DNA of 64,000 nucleotides from Sandarakinorhabdus sp. (GTDB taxonomy: Bacteria; Pseudomonadota; Alphaproteobacteria; Sphingomonadales; Sphingomonadaceae): contig JAIMKW010000002.1 in the NCBI GenBank assembly GCA_020692215.1, positions 372,001-436,000 on the forward strand. Direction: 5' to 3'. The notes under the pieces were generated by a model. That model was not told where the DNA came from and searched no databases. It saw only the letters and a list, made by a program, of their open reading frames with translations. Below are positions 26,160 through 35,939 of this stretch, piece after piece (position 1 is the first letter of the stretch; each line of letters opens with the position of its first letter). The position numbers and the translations under genes were made by a program.

Positions 26160-27233
26160 CTAGAGCCGGTGTCCCTGCCTGTCGCGTTTGGTTTCCAGAT
26201 AGCGCACATTGTGCGGATTTTCCCCGAAACTGTGCGGAACCAGCTCGGTCACTGCAATGCCCCCGGCGGCCAGCGCTTCGGACTTCGCCGGGTTGTTCGA
26301 CAGCAATCGGACACGATCGACGCCCAGCATGTGAAGCATCGCTGCAGCCAGATCGAAATCGCGTTCATCTTCCCCGAACCCCAACCTAAGATTTGCATCA
26401 ACGGTATCGAACCCCTGGTCCTGAAGCTGATAGGCACGAAGCTTGTTCAAAAGCCCGATTCCCCTGCCCTCTTGCTGCAGATAAAGCAGTATCCCCCCTT
26501 CATCCGCGATCCTTGCAAAAGCCGCGCGCAATTGTGGCCCGCAATCGCATTTCAGGCTGCCCAGCACATCCCCGGTGAGGCAGGCACTGTGGAGCCTGAC
26601 CAGCGGCACGGGGCCTGGATCGCCGATGACAAGCGCCAGATGTTCGGGCCCCCCATCTGTCGGCCGAAACGCGACAACGGTCGCGTTCTCCGCGCCTTCC
26701 AGGGGAAGCTTTGCCCGGCTGACAACGGAAAGCCGGGCGGCCCGGCGCCATTCAAGAATGGCATGTGCATCGGCTCCCAACCGATCGCTCTTTCCGGCCT
26801 GCCCCGGCACTGCAAAGAGGGCCGGAAGCAGGGCTGCCCGCTTTGCAAGTTGCAGGCCCGCAGCACCGGCAAAAGCAAGCGCGCCGCCCTCCCGCGTGGC
26901 AAACGGCCCCTTGAAAGGCACGGAAAGATCACTGACCGGATCGGCTGTCGCGATGCTTGTGAGGAGATCCTGCCAGGGCAATCGGGCTACGAACACGGCA
27001 TCGGCACCGGCCGCTGAGCGCTGGTTCAGAATATTCAGCGTCTGCGCCCGCTCGGGCGTCAACAGCAAATCGGCGCGGGTGTCTGCCTCAAGCTCAGCCA
27101 ACCGTTGCGGCGTGGCGAGTTCCGCAGCCAGGACATCGAGCGAATGATCACCATCGATCACGCGCACGATTTCCCCGCGCCGGAGATCATCGACAGCCCG
27201 CGCAAGCGCGCGATCGGAGCCGGCGTTGGTCAA
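26160..27233 (-). CDS. ribA: GTP cyclohydrolase II with degenerate N-terminal domain
   Basis: 357 residues. The C-terminal half is a clear GTP cyclohydrolase II, first step of riboflavin synthesis: RLHSACLTGDVLGSLKCDCG supplies the zinc cysteines and LYLQQEGRGIGL the catalytic region. The N-terminal 150 residues (DDLRRGEIVRVIDGDHS) look like a remnant of the butanone-phosphate synthase (RibB) domain, but the acidic active-site run of that enzyme is not visible. The start is TTG at 27233, overlapping the stop of xth (TTGA); there is no in-frame ATG near. Translation is probably coupled to xth. Confidence 0.92.
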   Translation of the reverse strand: MTNAGSDRALARAVDDLRRGEIVRVIDGDHSLDVLAAELATPQRLAELEADTRADLLLTPERAQTLNILNQRSAAGADAVFVARLPWQDLLTSIATADPVSDLSVPFKGPFATREGGALAFAGAAGLQLAKRAALLPALFAVPGQAGKSDRLGADAHAILEWRRAARLSVVSRAKLPLEGAENATVVAFRPTDGGPEHLALVIGDPGPVPLVRLHSACLTGDVLGSLKCDCGPQLRAAFARIADEGGILLYLQQEGRGIGLLNKLRAYQLQDQGFDTVDANLRLGFGEDERDFDLAAAMLHMLGVDRVRLLSNNPAKSEALAAGGIAVTELVPHSFGENPHNVRYLETKRDRQGHRL

Positions 27234-28018
27234 AGATCGAAGCCTGCAATGAGCGGAACATGATCGGATGGCTTTTCCCAGCCGCGCGCAGGCACCACTG
27301 TTTCAAGCGACACAGCGTGCGCTGCGAGTGTTGGCGAGCACCAGATATGGTCGAGCCGCCGTCCACGGTTCGATGTCGCCCAATCGGCGGCGCGATAACT
27401 CCACCATGTAAACAGCCGCTCGGGGCGCGGAACGAACTGCCGGCCAAGGTCCACCCAGCCATGGCTTTGCTGCAACTGGCTGAGGGCCTCGACTTCGACA
27501 GGCGTGTGGCTGACGACATTCAACAGCGCCTTGTGATCCCAGACATCCTCCGGGTGCGGCGCAATGTTGAAATCGCCCAGAATGATCGAAGGTTCGTCCA
27601 GGGTGGCAGACCAGTCCGTCATTCTCGACAGGAAATCGAGCTTCTGGCCGAACTTTGCGTTCGCCGCCCGGTCGGGGATATCGCCTCCGGCGGGAACATA
27701 GACATTGTGAAGAACAGCTCCCGATGGAAGACGGACAGCAATATGCCGCGCTTCGCCGTTTGCCTGCCAATCGAACCTGGCCACTGGCTCGAGCGGCATG
27801 CGCGAAAGAATCGCGACACCATGGTGCATACGCTGGCCGGCCATGTAGAGATGATCGAAACCGAGCTGCGCAAAAGCACCGCGCGGAAACGCATTGTCTT
27901 CACACTTCGTTTCCTGAAGGCAAAGGATGTCGATCGCATGCAGATCCAGCAATCGCTCGATCAGATGTGGGCGGGCGCGGACACTGTTGATGTTCCAGCT
28001 GGCGATACGAAGCGGCAT
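27230..28018 (-). CDS. xth: exodeoxyribonuclease III / AP endonuclease
   Basis: 262 residues from ATG 28018, chosen because MPLRIASWNINSVRARPHL is the canonical N-terminus; the long upstream frame is not. Motifs of the Mg-dependent exonuclease III family are LCLQETK, ILGDFNIAPHPEDVWD, DHIWCS and PSDHVPLIAGF. It repairs abasic sites and 3'-blocked ends. It overlaps ribA at its 3' end. Confidence 0.94.
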   Translation of the reverse strand: MPLRIASWNINSVRARPHLIERLLDLHAIDILCLQETKCEDNAFPRGAFAQLGFDHLYMAGQRMHHGVAILSRMPLEPVARFDWQANGEARHIAVRLPSGAVLHNVYVPAGGDIPDRAANAKFGQKLDFLSRMTDWSATLDEPSIILGDFNIAPHPEDVWDHKALLNVVSHTPVEVEALSQLQQSHGWVDLGRQFVPRPERLFTWWSYRAADWATSNRGRRLDHIWCSPTLAAHAVSLETVVPARGWEKPSDHVPLIAGFDL

Positions 28019-28466
28019 GCAGGCGAAATAGGCGGGCAACCGGGCGGCGTCACGCACCATTTTGCGAACGGCCCTGGATTTCGGGATCGTCCCTCGATTT
28101 GGCGAAGTCCCCTGGCGTTCGGGCTCGATCAGGCTTTGCCGGAGCCCATCCAGATGTTGGCTGATGCAATAAATTGGCCCCCGCTCCGGGGGCATGGAGC
28201 GAGGGCCTTTTATGCGTTCGTCACGCAAATGATGCGTCTTTCCGCCGGGCAACAGGGGGCAAATCCCAACGGCGACCTCATCACGATCCAAGTGCTAGCA
28301 AAACATATCTTACGCGCACCTGAACAAACCCAATTTCCCTTCCAGCTGACATTTTGTCAAACAGATTTCCGGGAATTATGCCCAAAGCGGTTCCAAAACG
28401 CTTGTTCATGCCCAAAGTTGCAGCCATTCGGGGCCTAGCCAGCCCTGCCGGGCGGGCAATCAGAGG
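28019..28466. other. 448-bp intergenic region between lolA and xth
   Basis: No supported gene. It holds a strong GC-rich hairpin (28176-28207), a dyad TGACA-TTT-TGTCA (28347-28359), and a direct repeat ATGCCCAAAG at 28378-28387 and 28408-28417, 30 bases apart. The xth promoter must lie between the hairpin and 28018 or further upstream; I cannot place it. Confidence 0.6.
28176..28207. terminator. bidirectional hairpin terminator candidate
   Basis: GGCCCCCGCTCC at 28176-28187 pairs with GGAGCGAGGGCC at 28196-28207 with only one G-T position. On the plus strand it is followed by TTTTAT; on the minus strand by AATTTATT. In the minus direction it would end the gph-lolA transcript about 260 bases past lolA and insulate xth. 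Confidence 0.55.
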
Positions 28467-29090
28467 TCAGCCAGCTCTGCCGGGGGGGCGGGCTTTCTGC
28501 CGCGGGTCCTTGAACCCGAATCCCGACTCGGCAACCGCGATGTTGGTCCGGATGTTCGACAGCTGCACTGTCGTCAGATTGTTCTGGGCATCGGTGACAC
28601 GCCACCCGGTCAGCCGAAGGCCTCCCGGGGCGGCCTTGTCGGGCGTCAGGAAAAACACGATCCGCCCAAGCTCGGGCTTTTTTGGATCTTCCGCCAGCAC
28701 CGCCACCTGGCCCGGCAGCGGAGACTGCGCCTCGGGCAAGAGGCGGGCAACCCGCGCAAGATCGGCCTCAGGATCCAGCAGCACGCCCAGCGGCGTCGAG
28801 CGAACGGGCCACTGCGAAACCTGGGATACCTGATAATCCACGAAGGAAAGCGTGCGTCCGTTGGAAACGACCAGATAGGGTTTCTTGCCGGCATAATCGA
28901 AACGAATCCGGCCCGGACGTTTCAGGATCATTGTTCCACGCGCGACCTGCCCATTGGCTGCCGTCTGGGAAAAATCGGCAGTCATGGTCGTGGTTGCTGC
29001 CAGCGCACGTTCGACATCGGCTAACGTGGCAGCATCGACGGGAGCGGCAGCCACTGCAAAAGCCGCAATGGAAAGGAGAAAGGATTTCAT
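28467..29090 (-). CDS. lolA: outer-membrane lipoprotein carrier protein
   Basis: 207 residues from ATG 29090, with signal peptide MKSFLLSIAAFAVAAAPVDA. The LolA fold is recognisable in FSQTAANGQVARGTMILKRP, RIRFDYAGKKPYLVVSNGR and the long hydrophobic beta strands. It ferries lipoproteins from LolCDE to the outer membrane through the periplasm. The Lys/Pro-rich tail (DPRQKARPPGRAG) is an extension. Its start overlaps the stop of gph (ATGA), so the two genes are cotranscribed. Confidence 0.9.
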   Translation of the reverse strand: MKSFLLSIAAFAVAAAPVDAATLADVERALAATTTMTADFSQTAANGQVARGTMILKRPGRIRFDYAGKKPYLVVSNGRTLSFVDYQVSQVSQWPVRSTPLGVLLDPEADLARVARLLPEAQSPLPGQVAVLAEDPKKPELGRIVFFLTPDKAAPGGLRLTGWRVTDAQNNLTTVQLSNIRTNIAVAESGFGFKDPRQKARPPGRAG

Positions 29091-29779
29091 ATCGGCCCTT
29101 GTTGGCCAGCAGGACTGAACCCGGCTTGAATAGTCGCCAGGGCCTTGTCCAGATCGTGGAAACAATCAATCAGCACGTCCGCTCCCAGGTTGCTGACAGG
29201 CTCGGTCGAATAGCCGAATGAAACCAGAACCAGAGGAATTCCAGCGGCCCTTGCGGTATCGGCATCGGTTCGCGAATCCCCGACGAAGACCGCGTGATTC
29301 CCGCCTGCTTCTGCCACGGTTTCCAGCAAATGCCGCGGATCGGGCTTGCGATAGGGCCTGGAGTCGGCGCCGAGCAAAGCCCTGAAACGGTCTGTCCAGC
29401 CAAGCTCGGCCACCAGGCTTCCAGCCAGCTTTTCGGGCTTGTTGGTGCAGATCGCCAGCGCATGCCCACGCCCGGAGAGGCGATCCAGCGCAGCCTCGAC
29501 GCCTTCAAAGGGCCGGCTGTGCACCGCAATATTGGCGGCATAGTGCTCCATGAACGGGGAAAGCCCCGCTTCCACAAGCGCATCCGTCATCTCACCGCTT
29601 GCGGCGAGGCCGCGTTCAAGCAGCTTGCGCGCACCATGCCCCACCATGGCGCGAACCGATGAAGGCGGGACGGCAGGGCGGCCCAGGGTGGCAAGGGCAT
29701 GATTGAGGCTGGCTGTCAGATCGCCGGCTGTATCGACCAGCGTTCCATCCAGATCAAAGACAATGGTATCGAAGTGCAT
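29087..29779 (-). CDS. gph: phosphoglycolate phosphatase-type HAD hydrolase
   Basis: 230 residues from ATG 29779; longer starts would run toward the divergent glmU. HAD motif I is VFDLDGTLVDT, motif II ICTNKP, and motifs III/IV RKPDP and FVGDSRTDADTA. A helical cap (LNHALATLGRPAVPPSSVRA) matches the Gph subfamily, which removes 2-phosphoglycolate formed from DNA end repair or oxygenation. It diverges from glmU and overlaps lolA. Confidence 0.87.
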   Translation of the reverse strand: MHFDTIVFDLDGTLVDTAGDLTASLNHALATLGRPAVPPSSVRAMVGHGARKLLERGLAASGEMTDALVEAGLSPFMEHYAANIAVHSRPFEGVEAALDRLSGRGHALAICTNKPEKLAGSLVAELGWTDRFRALLGADSRPYRKPDPRHLLETVAEAGGNHAVFVGDSRTDADTARAAGIPLVLVSFGYSTEPVSNLGADVLIDCFHDLDKALATIQAGFSPAGQQGPI

Positions 29780-29880
29780 GGCGGCTGCCCCTAGAGCATG
29801 TTGCGGCTTGTTGGAATTCATCCGTGCGGAAAACCAAGCGGGCGCTTTTCTCTGCAGCGCGGCTGTGGCAGAGCCCGACC

Positions 29881-31245
29881 ATGAATGCCCCAACACCAAA
29901 AGCACTTGCGGCCGTTATCCTTGCGGCCGGCAAGGGCACCAGAATGCGCTCTGATACGCACAAGGTGCTGCATCCCATCGGCGGGCGGCCCATGCTGATG
30001 CACCTGATGTCCAGCCTCGAAGCGCTTGCCCCGGAGCGACGCGTGGTCGTCGTGGGAGACAAGGCCGAGCAGCTTCGTGCGGCTCTTTCAGGTACAGATG
30101 TGCGGCTTGCTGTTCAGGATCCGCAACTTGGCACCGGGCACGCCGTGCTGCAGGCCGCAGACGCACTGGATGGTTTTGCCGGCACCGTGTTGATCCTGTT
30201 CGGAGACGTACCGCTGCTGAGCGCCGAGTCGATGGGCCGACTTGTCGATGCTGTTGCGAAGGACAATGGGCCAGCCATTGCCGTTCTGGGGTTCCGCCCT
30301 CCCCAGCCGGGTGCCTATGGCCGCATCATCGCACAAGCGGATGGCACGATCGACCGGATGGTAGAAGCCAAGGACGCAACACCGGAAGACCTGGCTGTCA
30401 CACTGTGCAATTCCGGCCTGATGGCAGTTCGCGGCGAACTGCTCTTTCCCCTGTTGCGCGGCATCGGCAATGCCAATGCGGCCAGCGAATATTATCTGCC
30501 CGATATCGTGATGCTGGCCGCCGACGCCGGCCATCGCAGCATCGTGCTGGAAGGCAGCGCCGATGAAGTGATCGGTGTGAACAGCAGGGCTGAGCTTGCA
30601 GAGGCCGAAGCGCTGTTCCAGGCACGGCGCCGCTCCGAAGTCATGGCATCCGGGGTCACTCTTGTTGCGCCTGAAACCGTCTTTTTCGCGCACGATACCC
30701 AGATCGGCCGGGACAGTATTGTGGAACCCTTTGTTATGTTCGGATCAGGCGTGCGGACGGGAGACGGCGTGACCATCCGCGCACACTCCCACATCGAAGG
30801 CGCCGAGATCGGAGCGGGCGCCGACATCGGCCCATTTGCCCGTCTGCGGCCAGGCACGATCCTGGGTGAAAAGGCCAAGATCGGCAATTTCGTGGAAACC
30901 AAGAAGGCGGTTTTCGGGCCGGGCGCAAAGGCCAACCACCTGAGCTATCTGGGTGATGCCGAAATCGGCGCAGGCGCCAACATCGGAGCAGGCACCATCA
31001 CCTGCAACTATGATGGGTTCCAGAAAGCCCGCACCGTCATCGGAAACGGGGCCTTCATTGGCTCCAATTCTGCCCTCGTCGCCCCCGTTGCCATCGGAGA
31101 CGGTGCGATCGTCGGCGCTGGCTCCACGGTCACCCGCGATGTCGAAGCCGACGCGCTCTGCCTCACCCGCGCAGAACAGATCGAACGGCCGGGCTGGGCA
31201 GCACGATTCCGGTCTGCCATGACCGCCAGAAAGGACAAGCGTTAA
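29881..31245 (+). CDS. glmU: bifunctional UDP-N-acetylglucosamine pyrophosphorylase / glucosamine-1-phosphate acetyltransferase
   Basis: 454 residues from ATG 29881; an upstream in-frame ATG at 29824 would overlap the gph promoter region. The uridylyltransferase domain carries LAAGKGTRMRSDTHKVLHP. The C-terminal left-handed beta helix shows hexapeptide repeats (IGAGADIGPFARLRPG, IGAGANIGAGTITCNYDG). It makes UDP-GlcNAc for peptidoglycan and lipopolysaccharide. Only two bases separate it from glmS, so both pathway steps are made together. Confidence 0.96.
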   Translation: MNAPTPKALAAVILAAGKGTRMRSDTHKVLHPIGGRPMLMHLMSSLEALAPERRVVVVGDKAEQLRAALSGTDVRLAVQDPQLGTGHAVLQAADALDGFAGTVLILFGDVPLLSAESMGRLVDAVAKDNGPAIAVLGFRPPQPGAYGRIIAQADGTIDRMVEAKDATPEDLAVTLCNSGLMAVRGELLFPLLRGIGNANAASEYYLPDIVMLAADAGHRSIVLEGSADEVIGVNSRAELAEAEALFQARRRSEVMASGVTLVAPETVFFAHDTQIGRDSIVEPFVMFGSGVRTGDGVTIRAHSHIEGAEIGAGADIGPFARLRPGTILGEKAKIGNFVETKKAVFGPGAKANHLSYLGDAEIGAGANIGAGTITCNYDGFQKARTVIGNGAFIGSNSALVAPVAIGDGAIVGAGSTVTRDVEADALCLTRAEQIERPGWAARFRSAMTARKDKR

Positions 31246-31247
31246 CC

Positions 31248-33071
31248 ATGTGTGGAATTGTCGGAATCCTGGGCCGTGGAAATGTTGCAACACCACTTGT
31301 GGAAGGGCTGCAGCGGCTCGAGTATCGCGGCTATGATTCCGCCGGAATCTGCACTGTGGAAAACGCGACGTTCGCCCGTCGGCGGGCCGAAGGAAAGCTC
31401 CGCAACCTGACCGAGCGCCTTGCCGCCGAACCGCTGGGGGGAACCAGCGGGATCGCGCACACCCGCTGGGCAACGCACGGCGCCCCGACAGAGGGAAATG
31501 CCCACCCGCACATCGTGGGCGATGTCGCCGTGGTTCACAACGGAATCATCGAGAATTTCAAGCCGCTTCGCGAGATGCTGCAGGCTGAAGGACGGGTTTT
31601 CCTGTCGCAAACCGACACCGAAGTCGTAGGCCATCTGGTGGCCCGCGAGATGGAGGCCGGAAAACCGCCGATCGAAGCCGTCGCGGCGGTGCTTCCGCAA
31701 CTCCACGGCGCGTTCGCTCTTGCGCTTTTGTTCCGCAATGAACCCGACCTTCTGATCGGTGCCCGGCTCGGAGCCCCGCTGACGGTCGGTTACGGCAAGG
31801 GCGAGAATTACCTAGGGTCCGATGCCCTGGCGCTGGCCGGGCTGACACAGGAGATTGCCTACCTGGAAGAAGGCGATTGGGTTGTTGTTCGCCGGAAGTC
31901 CGTAGAAATCTTCGATCGTGACAACCGGCCAGTCACCCGGCCCATCGTGCAGTCTGGCGTTTCGGCAGCCCTGACCGAAAAGGGCAACTACCGCCATTTC
32001 ATGCAGAAAGAGATTTTCGAGCAGCCGCTGGTCGTCGCACAGACACTGCAATCCTATCTGAAGCCGCTGCAGGGCCAGGTCGCCCTCCCCATCCCCGATT
32101 TCGATTTTTCCGGGATCGAACGGGTGCAGATCGTGGCGTGCGGCACCAGCTTCTACGCCGGGATGGTCGCCGGTTACTGGATCGAGAAGTTCGCGCGCCT
32201 TGCGGTCGACATCGATTTCGCATCAGAGTTCCGTTACCGAGAGCCCGTTCTGCAGCCGGGCGGCCTTGCCCTTTTCATCAGCCAGTCAGGCGAAACCGCC
32301 GACACGCTGGCAGCGCTGCGCCACGCGCGAGCCGAAGGCCAGCGGATCGCCGCTGTCGTGAATGTGCCCACAAGCTCCATGGCGCGCGAGGCCGATCTGC
32401 TGCTTCCAACCCACGCAGGAACCGAGATCGGCGTTGCCTCGACCAAGGCATTTACCTGCCAGCTCGCTGTCCTTGCAGCTCTGGCAGCCAATATCGCCCG
32501 GGCAAGGGGCAAGCTTTCGGCTTCCGAAGAACAGGATATCGTGATGCACCTGGCCGAGGCGCCGGCGGCAATGAACGCCGCGCTTGCCATGGACGACGCG
32601 ATCGCAGCAATTGCGCCGTTGATAGCCCCAGCGCGCGATGTGCTCTATCTCGGGCGCGGCCCGGATTATCCGATGGCGCTGGAAGGTGCCCTGAAGCTGA
32701 AGGAAATCAGCTATATTCACGCCGAAGGCTATGCCGCAGGCGAAATGAAGCACGGCCCGATTGCCCTTATCGATGAGCATGTGCCCGTGATTGTGCTGGC
32801 CCCGTCCGGCCCGCTTTTCGAAAAGACCGTGTCGAACATGCAGGAGGTGCAGGCGCGCGGCGGAAAGGTCATCCTGATCTCAGACAGGGACGGTATAGCG
32901 GAAGCCGGTGACGGCTGTGTCGCCACCATAGAGATGCCAACGGTACATCCGCTGATCGCGCCGCTTGTCTATGCCGTGCCGGTTCAGCTTCTTGCCTATC
33001 ATGTTGCTGTTCTGAAGGGCACCGACGTCGACCAGCCTCGCAATCTCGCGAAGTCTGTTACGGTGGAGTGA
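31248..33071 (+). CDS. glmS: glutamine--fructose-6-phosphate aminotransferase (isomerizing)
   Basis: 607 residues. The N-terminal CGIVGILG exposes the nucleophile Cys after Met removal, and the glutaminase domain continues with HTRWATHG. Two SIS domains follow (SQSGETADTLAALRHA; GRGPDYPMALEGALKLKEIS). The C-terminus DQPRNLAKSVTVE is canonical. It makes glucosamine-6-phosphate, the committed step of amino sugar synthesis. No glmS ribozyme or leader is possible in the two-base gap from glmU. Confidence 0.97.
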   Translation: MCGIVGILGRGNVATPLVEGLQRLEYRGYDSAGICTVENATFARRRAEGKLRNLTERLAAEPLGGTSGIAHTRWATHGAPTEGNAHPHIVGDVAVVHNGIIENFKPLREMLQAEGRVFLSQTDTEVVGHLVAREMEAGKPPIEAVAAVLPQLHGAFALALLFRNEPDLLIGARLGAPLTVGYGKGENYLGSDALALAGLTQEIAYLEEGDWVVVRRKSVEIFDRDNRPVTRPIVQSGVSAALTEKGNYRHFMQKEIFEQPLVVAQTLQSYLKPLQGQVALPIPDFDFSGIERVQIVACGTSFYAGMVAGYWIEKFARLAVDIDFASEFRYREPVLQPGGLALFISQSGETADTLAALRHARAEGQRIAAVVNVPTSSMAREADLLLPTHAGTEIGVASTKAFTCQLAVLAALAANIARARGKLSASEEQDIVMHLAEAPAAMNAALAMDDAIAAIAPLIAPARDVLYLGRGPDYPMALEGALKLKEISYIHAEGYAAGEMKHGPIALIDEHVPVIVLAPSGPLFEKTVSNMQEVQARGGKVILISDRDGIAEAGDGCVATIEMPTVHPLIAPLVYAVPVQLLAYHVAVLKGTDVDQPRNLAKSVTVE

Positions 33072-33166
33072 TGACCGACGTGTCGACCGCTCTTTGATCG
33101 CGACCGGCGCGTTGCATTGGCATCAGCCAGATGCCGCCCCTGAGACGGACAAAAGGAAGATCACCC

Positions 33167-34507
33167 ATGTCGTTCGACTATGACTATTTCGTCATCGGTG
33201 CTGGTTCGGGTGGCGTTCGCTCAGCGCGGATTGCGGCTGGCCACGGAGCAAAGGTCGCAATCGCCGAAGAGTATCGCGTTGGCGGCACCTGCGTGATCCG
33301 CGGGTGCGTTCCCAAGAAGCTACTGGTCATCGGTGCCCATTTCGCCGAGGATCTTGAGGACGCGCGACGCTACGGCTGGACAATCAAGGACAAGAGCTTC
33401 GACTGGCCGACGCTGCGTGACAATGTGCTGGCGGATGTCGATCGGTTGAATGCAAATTATCAGTCCACTCTGGACAGCCACAAGGTAGAGACACATCGTG
33501 GCCGGGCGACCATAGCCGGGCCGAACCAGATCTCCATAAATGGCAAGCAGGTAACCGCCCGGCATATCCTTGTCGCAACAGGCGCGCGGCCTATGGTGCC
33601 CGATGTGCCCGGCGCCGACCATGGGATCACCTCGAACGAGATCTTCCATCTGGAAAAATTGCCGGCGAGCGCAATCATTTGCGGTGCGGGCTATATCGCC
33701 AACGAATTTGCCGGAATCCTGCACGAACTGGGCGTCGAGGTGACACTGGTTGTCCGTTCGGACACGCTGCTTCGCGGCTGGGACCGGTCGCTTGCCGACA
33801 GACTGCTGGCGATCTCGACGGAAAAGGGCATCCATTTCCGGCTCAACACCAAGCCCCAGCGGATCGAGAAGCTGGATGATGGCAGCATCCGCATGCACTG
33901 CGAGGGCGGCAAGGCGCTGGAAGCAGACATGCTGCTGTGGGCCATTGGCCGCGAACCCAACAGCTCGGGCCTGGGGCTCGAAGCACTTGGCATCGAGCTC
34001 AAGGCGAACGGGGCAATCCCTGTGGATGCCGCCAGCCACACGAAACTGCCCTGGCTTCATGCTGTGGGTGACGTAACAGACAGGGTTCAGCTGACACCGG
34101 TTGCGATCCGCGAAGGCCATGCGCTTGCCGACACGCTGTTCGGAAGCACCGAATGGACCGTCGACTATGATCTGATCCCCTCAGCCGTGTTCAGCCATCC
34201 CCCGATGGCAAGCGTTGGCATGACTGAAAGCGAAGCCCGAAATACACTTGGAAACATAAAAATATTCACGAGCGATTTCAGGCCTATGAAGAATGTCTTT
34301 TCCAAAAGAAATGAACGATCACTGTACAAGCTGGTAGTCGATGCGTCCACCGACAGGCTGGTGGGCGCGCACATGATAGGGCCCGATGCGCCGGAAATTT
34401 TGCAGGCGCTCGCAATTGCCGTTAAGGCGGGGCTGACAAAGGCGCAAGTCGACCAGACAATCGCCTTGCATCCCACAATGGCTGAAGAACTGGTTTTGAT
34501 GCGATGA
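33167..34507 (+). CDS. gor: glutathione-disulfide reductase
   Basis: 446 residues from ATG 33167, preceded by AAGGAAGA. FAD motif [17 protein letters not shown], active-site disulfide Cys42/Cys47 in [14 protein letters not shown] motif [16 protein letters not shown], and the C-terminal dimer-interface His in [11 protein letters not shown]. It reduces GSSG with NADPH in the cytoplasm. A short dyad GGCATC-N5-GATGCC (33119-33135) lies just upstream and could be regulatory. The stop overlaps the next gene's start as ATGA. Confidence 0.95.
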   Translation: MSFDYDYFVIGAGSGGVRSARIAAGHGAKVAIAEEYRVGGTCVIRGCVPKKLLVIGAHFAEDLEDARRYGWTIKDKSFDWPTLRDNVLADVDRLNANYQSTLDSHKVETHRGRATIAGPNQISINGKQVTARHILVATGARPMVPDVPGADHGITSNEIFHLEKLPASAIICGAGYIANEFAGILHELGVEVTLVVRSDTLLRGWDRSLADRLLAISTEKGIHFRLNTKPQRIEKLDDGSIRMHCEGGKALEADMLLWAIGREPNSSGLGLEALGIELKANGAIPVDAASHTKLPWLHAVGDVTDRVQLTPVAIREGHALADTLFGSTEWTVDYDLIPSAVFSHPPMASVGMTESEARNTLGNIKIFTSDFRPMKNVFSKRNERSLYKLVVDASTDRLVGAHMIGPDAPEILQALAIAVKAGLTKAQVDQTIALHPTMAEELVLMR

Positions 34508-35871
34508 CAAGATGGAGCCCTGACAGCTGGCGGCAATCCGAAGCGCGGCAGCTTCCCCTTTGGCCGGACGCCAAGAAAGCTGCCGCCGTCGAAGCCGAGA
34601 TGACGAGTTACCCGCCGCTGGTGTTTGCCGGAGAGGCCCGCGAGCTGAAAGCGCGGCTGGCCGATGTCGCTGCCGGCAAGGCCTTCCTGCTGCAGGGCGG
34701 TGATTGCGCCGAGAGCTTCGCAGAGTTCCATCCCAACACTATTCGCGATACGTTCCGTGTGCTGCTGCAAATGGCCGTCACGCTGACCTTTGCTTCGCAT
34801 GTGCCGGTGGTGAAGGTGGGGCGGATGGCCGGCCAGTTCGCGAAACCGCGGTCCACCGATACCGAGGAGCAGGGTGCGGTTTCGCTTCCGAGCTATCGCG
34901 GTGATATCGTGAACGACATCGCCTTCGAAGAGGCCGCCCGCCGGCCGGATCCGGAACGGCAGAAGCGCGCCTACATGCAGGCGGCTTCAACGCTGAACCT
35001 GCTGCGTGCCTTCGCCACTGGCGGCTACGCGAATCTTCACCAGGTCAACAAGTGGAACCTCGATTTCGTGGCGCGCTCCCCATGGGCGGATCGCTATGCG
35101 GAACTCGCCGGCCGGATCGGCGAGGCGCTGTCCTTCATGCAGGCCTGCGGGATTTCCCCCGATACGGTGCCGCAGTTGAAGGGCACGGAATTCTACACCA
35201 GCCACGAAGCGCTGCTGCTGGGCTATGAGCAGGCAATGACCCGGCAGGACAGCCTGACCGGCGATTGGGTCGACACGTCGGCGCATATGCTGTGGATTGG
35301 TGACCGCACGCGCTTCGAAGGATCGGCCCATGTCGAGTTCCTGCGCGGTGTGCTGAATCCCATCGGTCTGAAATGCGGGCCATCCATCAAGCCGGATGAG
35401 CTTCTTCGCCTGATCGACACGCTGAACCCGGCGAATGACCCTGGCCGGCTGACACTGATCAGCCGCTTCGGGGCTGACAAGGTGGAGGCGCATCTCCCTG
35501 CCCTCGTTCGCGCCGTCAAACGCGAAGGGCGCAGCGTGATCTGGTCGTGCGATCCGATGCACGGGAACACCATCAAGGCAGGTTCAGGCTACAAGACCCG
35601 GCCGTTCGACCGGATTCTGGCCGAAGTCCGCCAGGTGTTCGCTGTCCACCGCGCCGAAGGCAGCTATGCCGGCGGCATCCACGTGGAAATGACGGGGCAG
35701 AACGTGACCGAGTGCACGGGCGGCGCCATTGCCGTGACCGACGAAGCGCTGGCTGACCGCTATCACACCCACTGCGACCCACGCCTGAACGCCAGCCAGG
35801 CACTGGAACTGGCCTTCCTGCTGTCGGAGGAGCTGGCAGCGGTGCGCAAGCGCATGGATCAAGCCGCCTGA
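34504..35871 (+). CDS. aroG: class II 3-deoxy-7-phosphoheptulonate synthase
   Basis: 455 residues. Class II hallmarks are [43 protein letters not shown], and the metal/substrate residues in [11 protein letters not shown] and [15 protein letters not shown]. It condenses phosphoenolpyruvate and erythrose-4-phosphate at the entry to the shikimate pathway. Translational coupling to glutathione reductase is curious, since the two have no direct metabolic link. No regulatory ACT or chorismate mutase domain is attached. Confidence 0.95.
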   Translation: MTRWSPDSWRQSEARQLPLWPDAKKAAAVEAEMTSYPPLVFAGEARELKARLADVAAGKAFLLQGGDCAESFAEFHPNTIRDTFRVLLQMAVTLTFASHVPVVKVGRMAGQFAKPRSTDTEEQGAVSLPSYRGDIVNDIAFEEAARRPDPERQKRAYMQAASTLNLLRAFATGGYANLHQVNKWNLDFVARSPWADRYAELAGRIGEALSFMQACGISPDTVPQLKGTEFYTSHEALLLGYEQAMTRQDSLTGDWVDTSAHMLWIGDRTRFEGSAHVEFLRGVLNPIGLKCGPSIKPDELLRLIDTLNPANDPGRLTLISRFGADKVEAHLPALVRAVKREGRSVIWSCDPMHGNTIKAGSGYKTRPFDRILAEVRQVFAVHRAEGSYAGGIHVEMTGQNVTECTGGAIAVTDEALADRYHTHCDPRLNASQALELAFLLSEELAAVRKRMDQAA

Positions 35872-35883
35872 TTTCGGGCCAGT

Positions 35884-35931
35884 TTCGACTTGCGTCGAGT
35901 TCGGCTTGCGTCGAGTTCGGCTGGCGTCGAG
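35884..35931. repeat. three tandem copies of a 16-bp unit
   Basis: TTCGaCTTGCGTCGAG (35884-35899), TTCGGCTTGCGTCGAG (35900-35915) and TTCGGCTGGCGTCGAG (35916-35931) abut exactly with one change each from the middle copy. Each unit is partly self-complementary (CTCGA/TCGAG). They fill the 68-base gap between two convergent genes, so a terminator or nuclease-blocking role is possible. Confidence 0.8.
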
Positions 35932-35939
35932 CGACAGGA

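Noticed and set aside
28347..28359. TGACA-TTT-TGTCA dyad between lolA and xth
   Set aside because: Short with AT core; no clear promoter or matching site, so not called as an operator.
33119..33135. GGCATC-N5-GATGCC dyad upstream of gor as a terminator for glmS
   Set aside because: No T-tract and only six pairs; mentioned with gor but not called separately.
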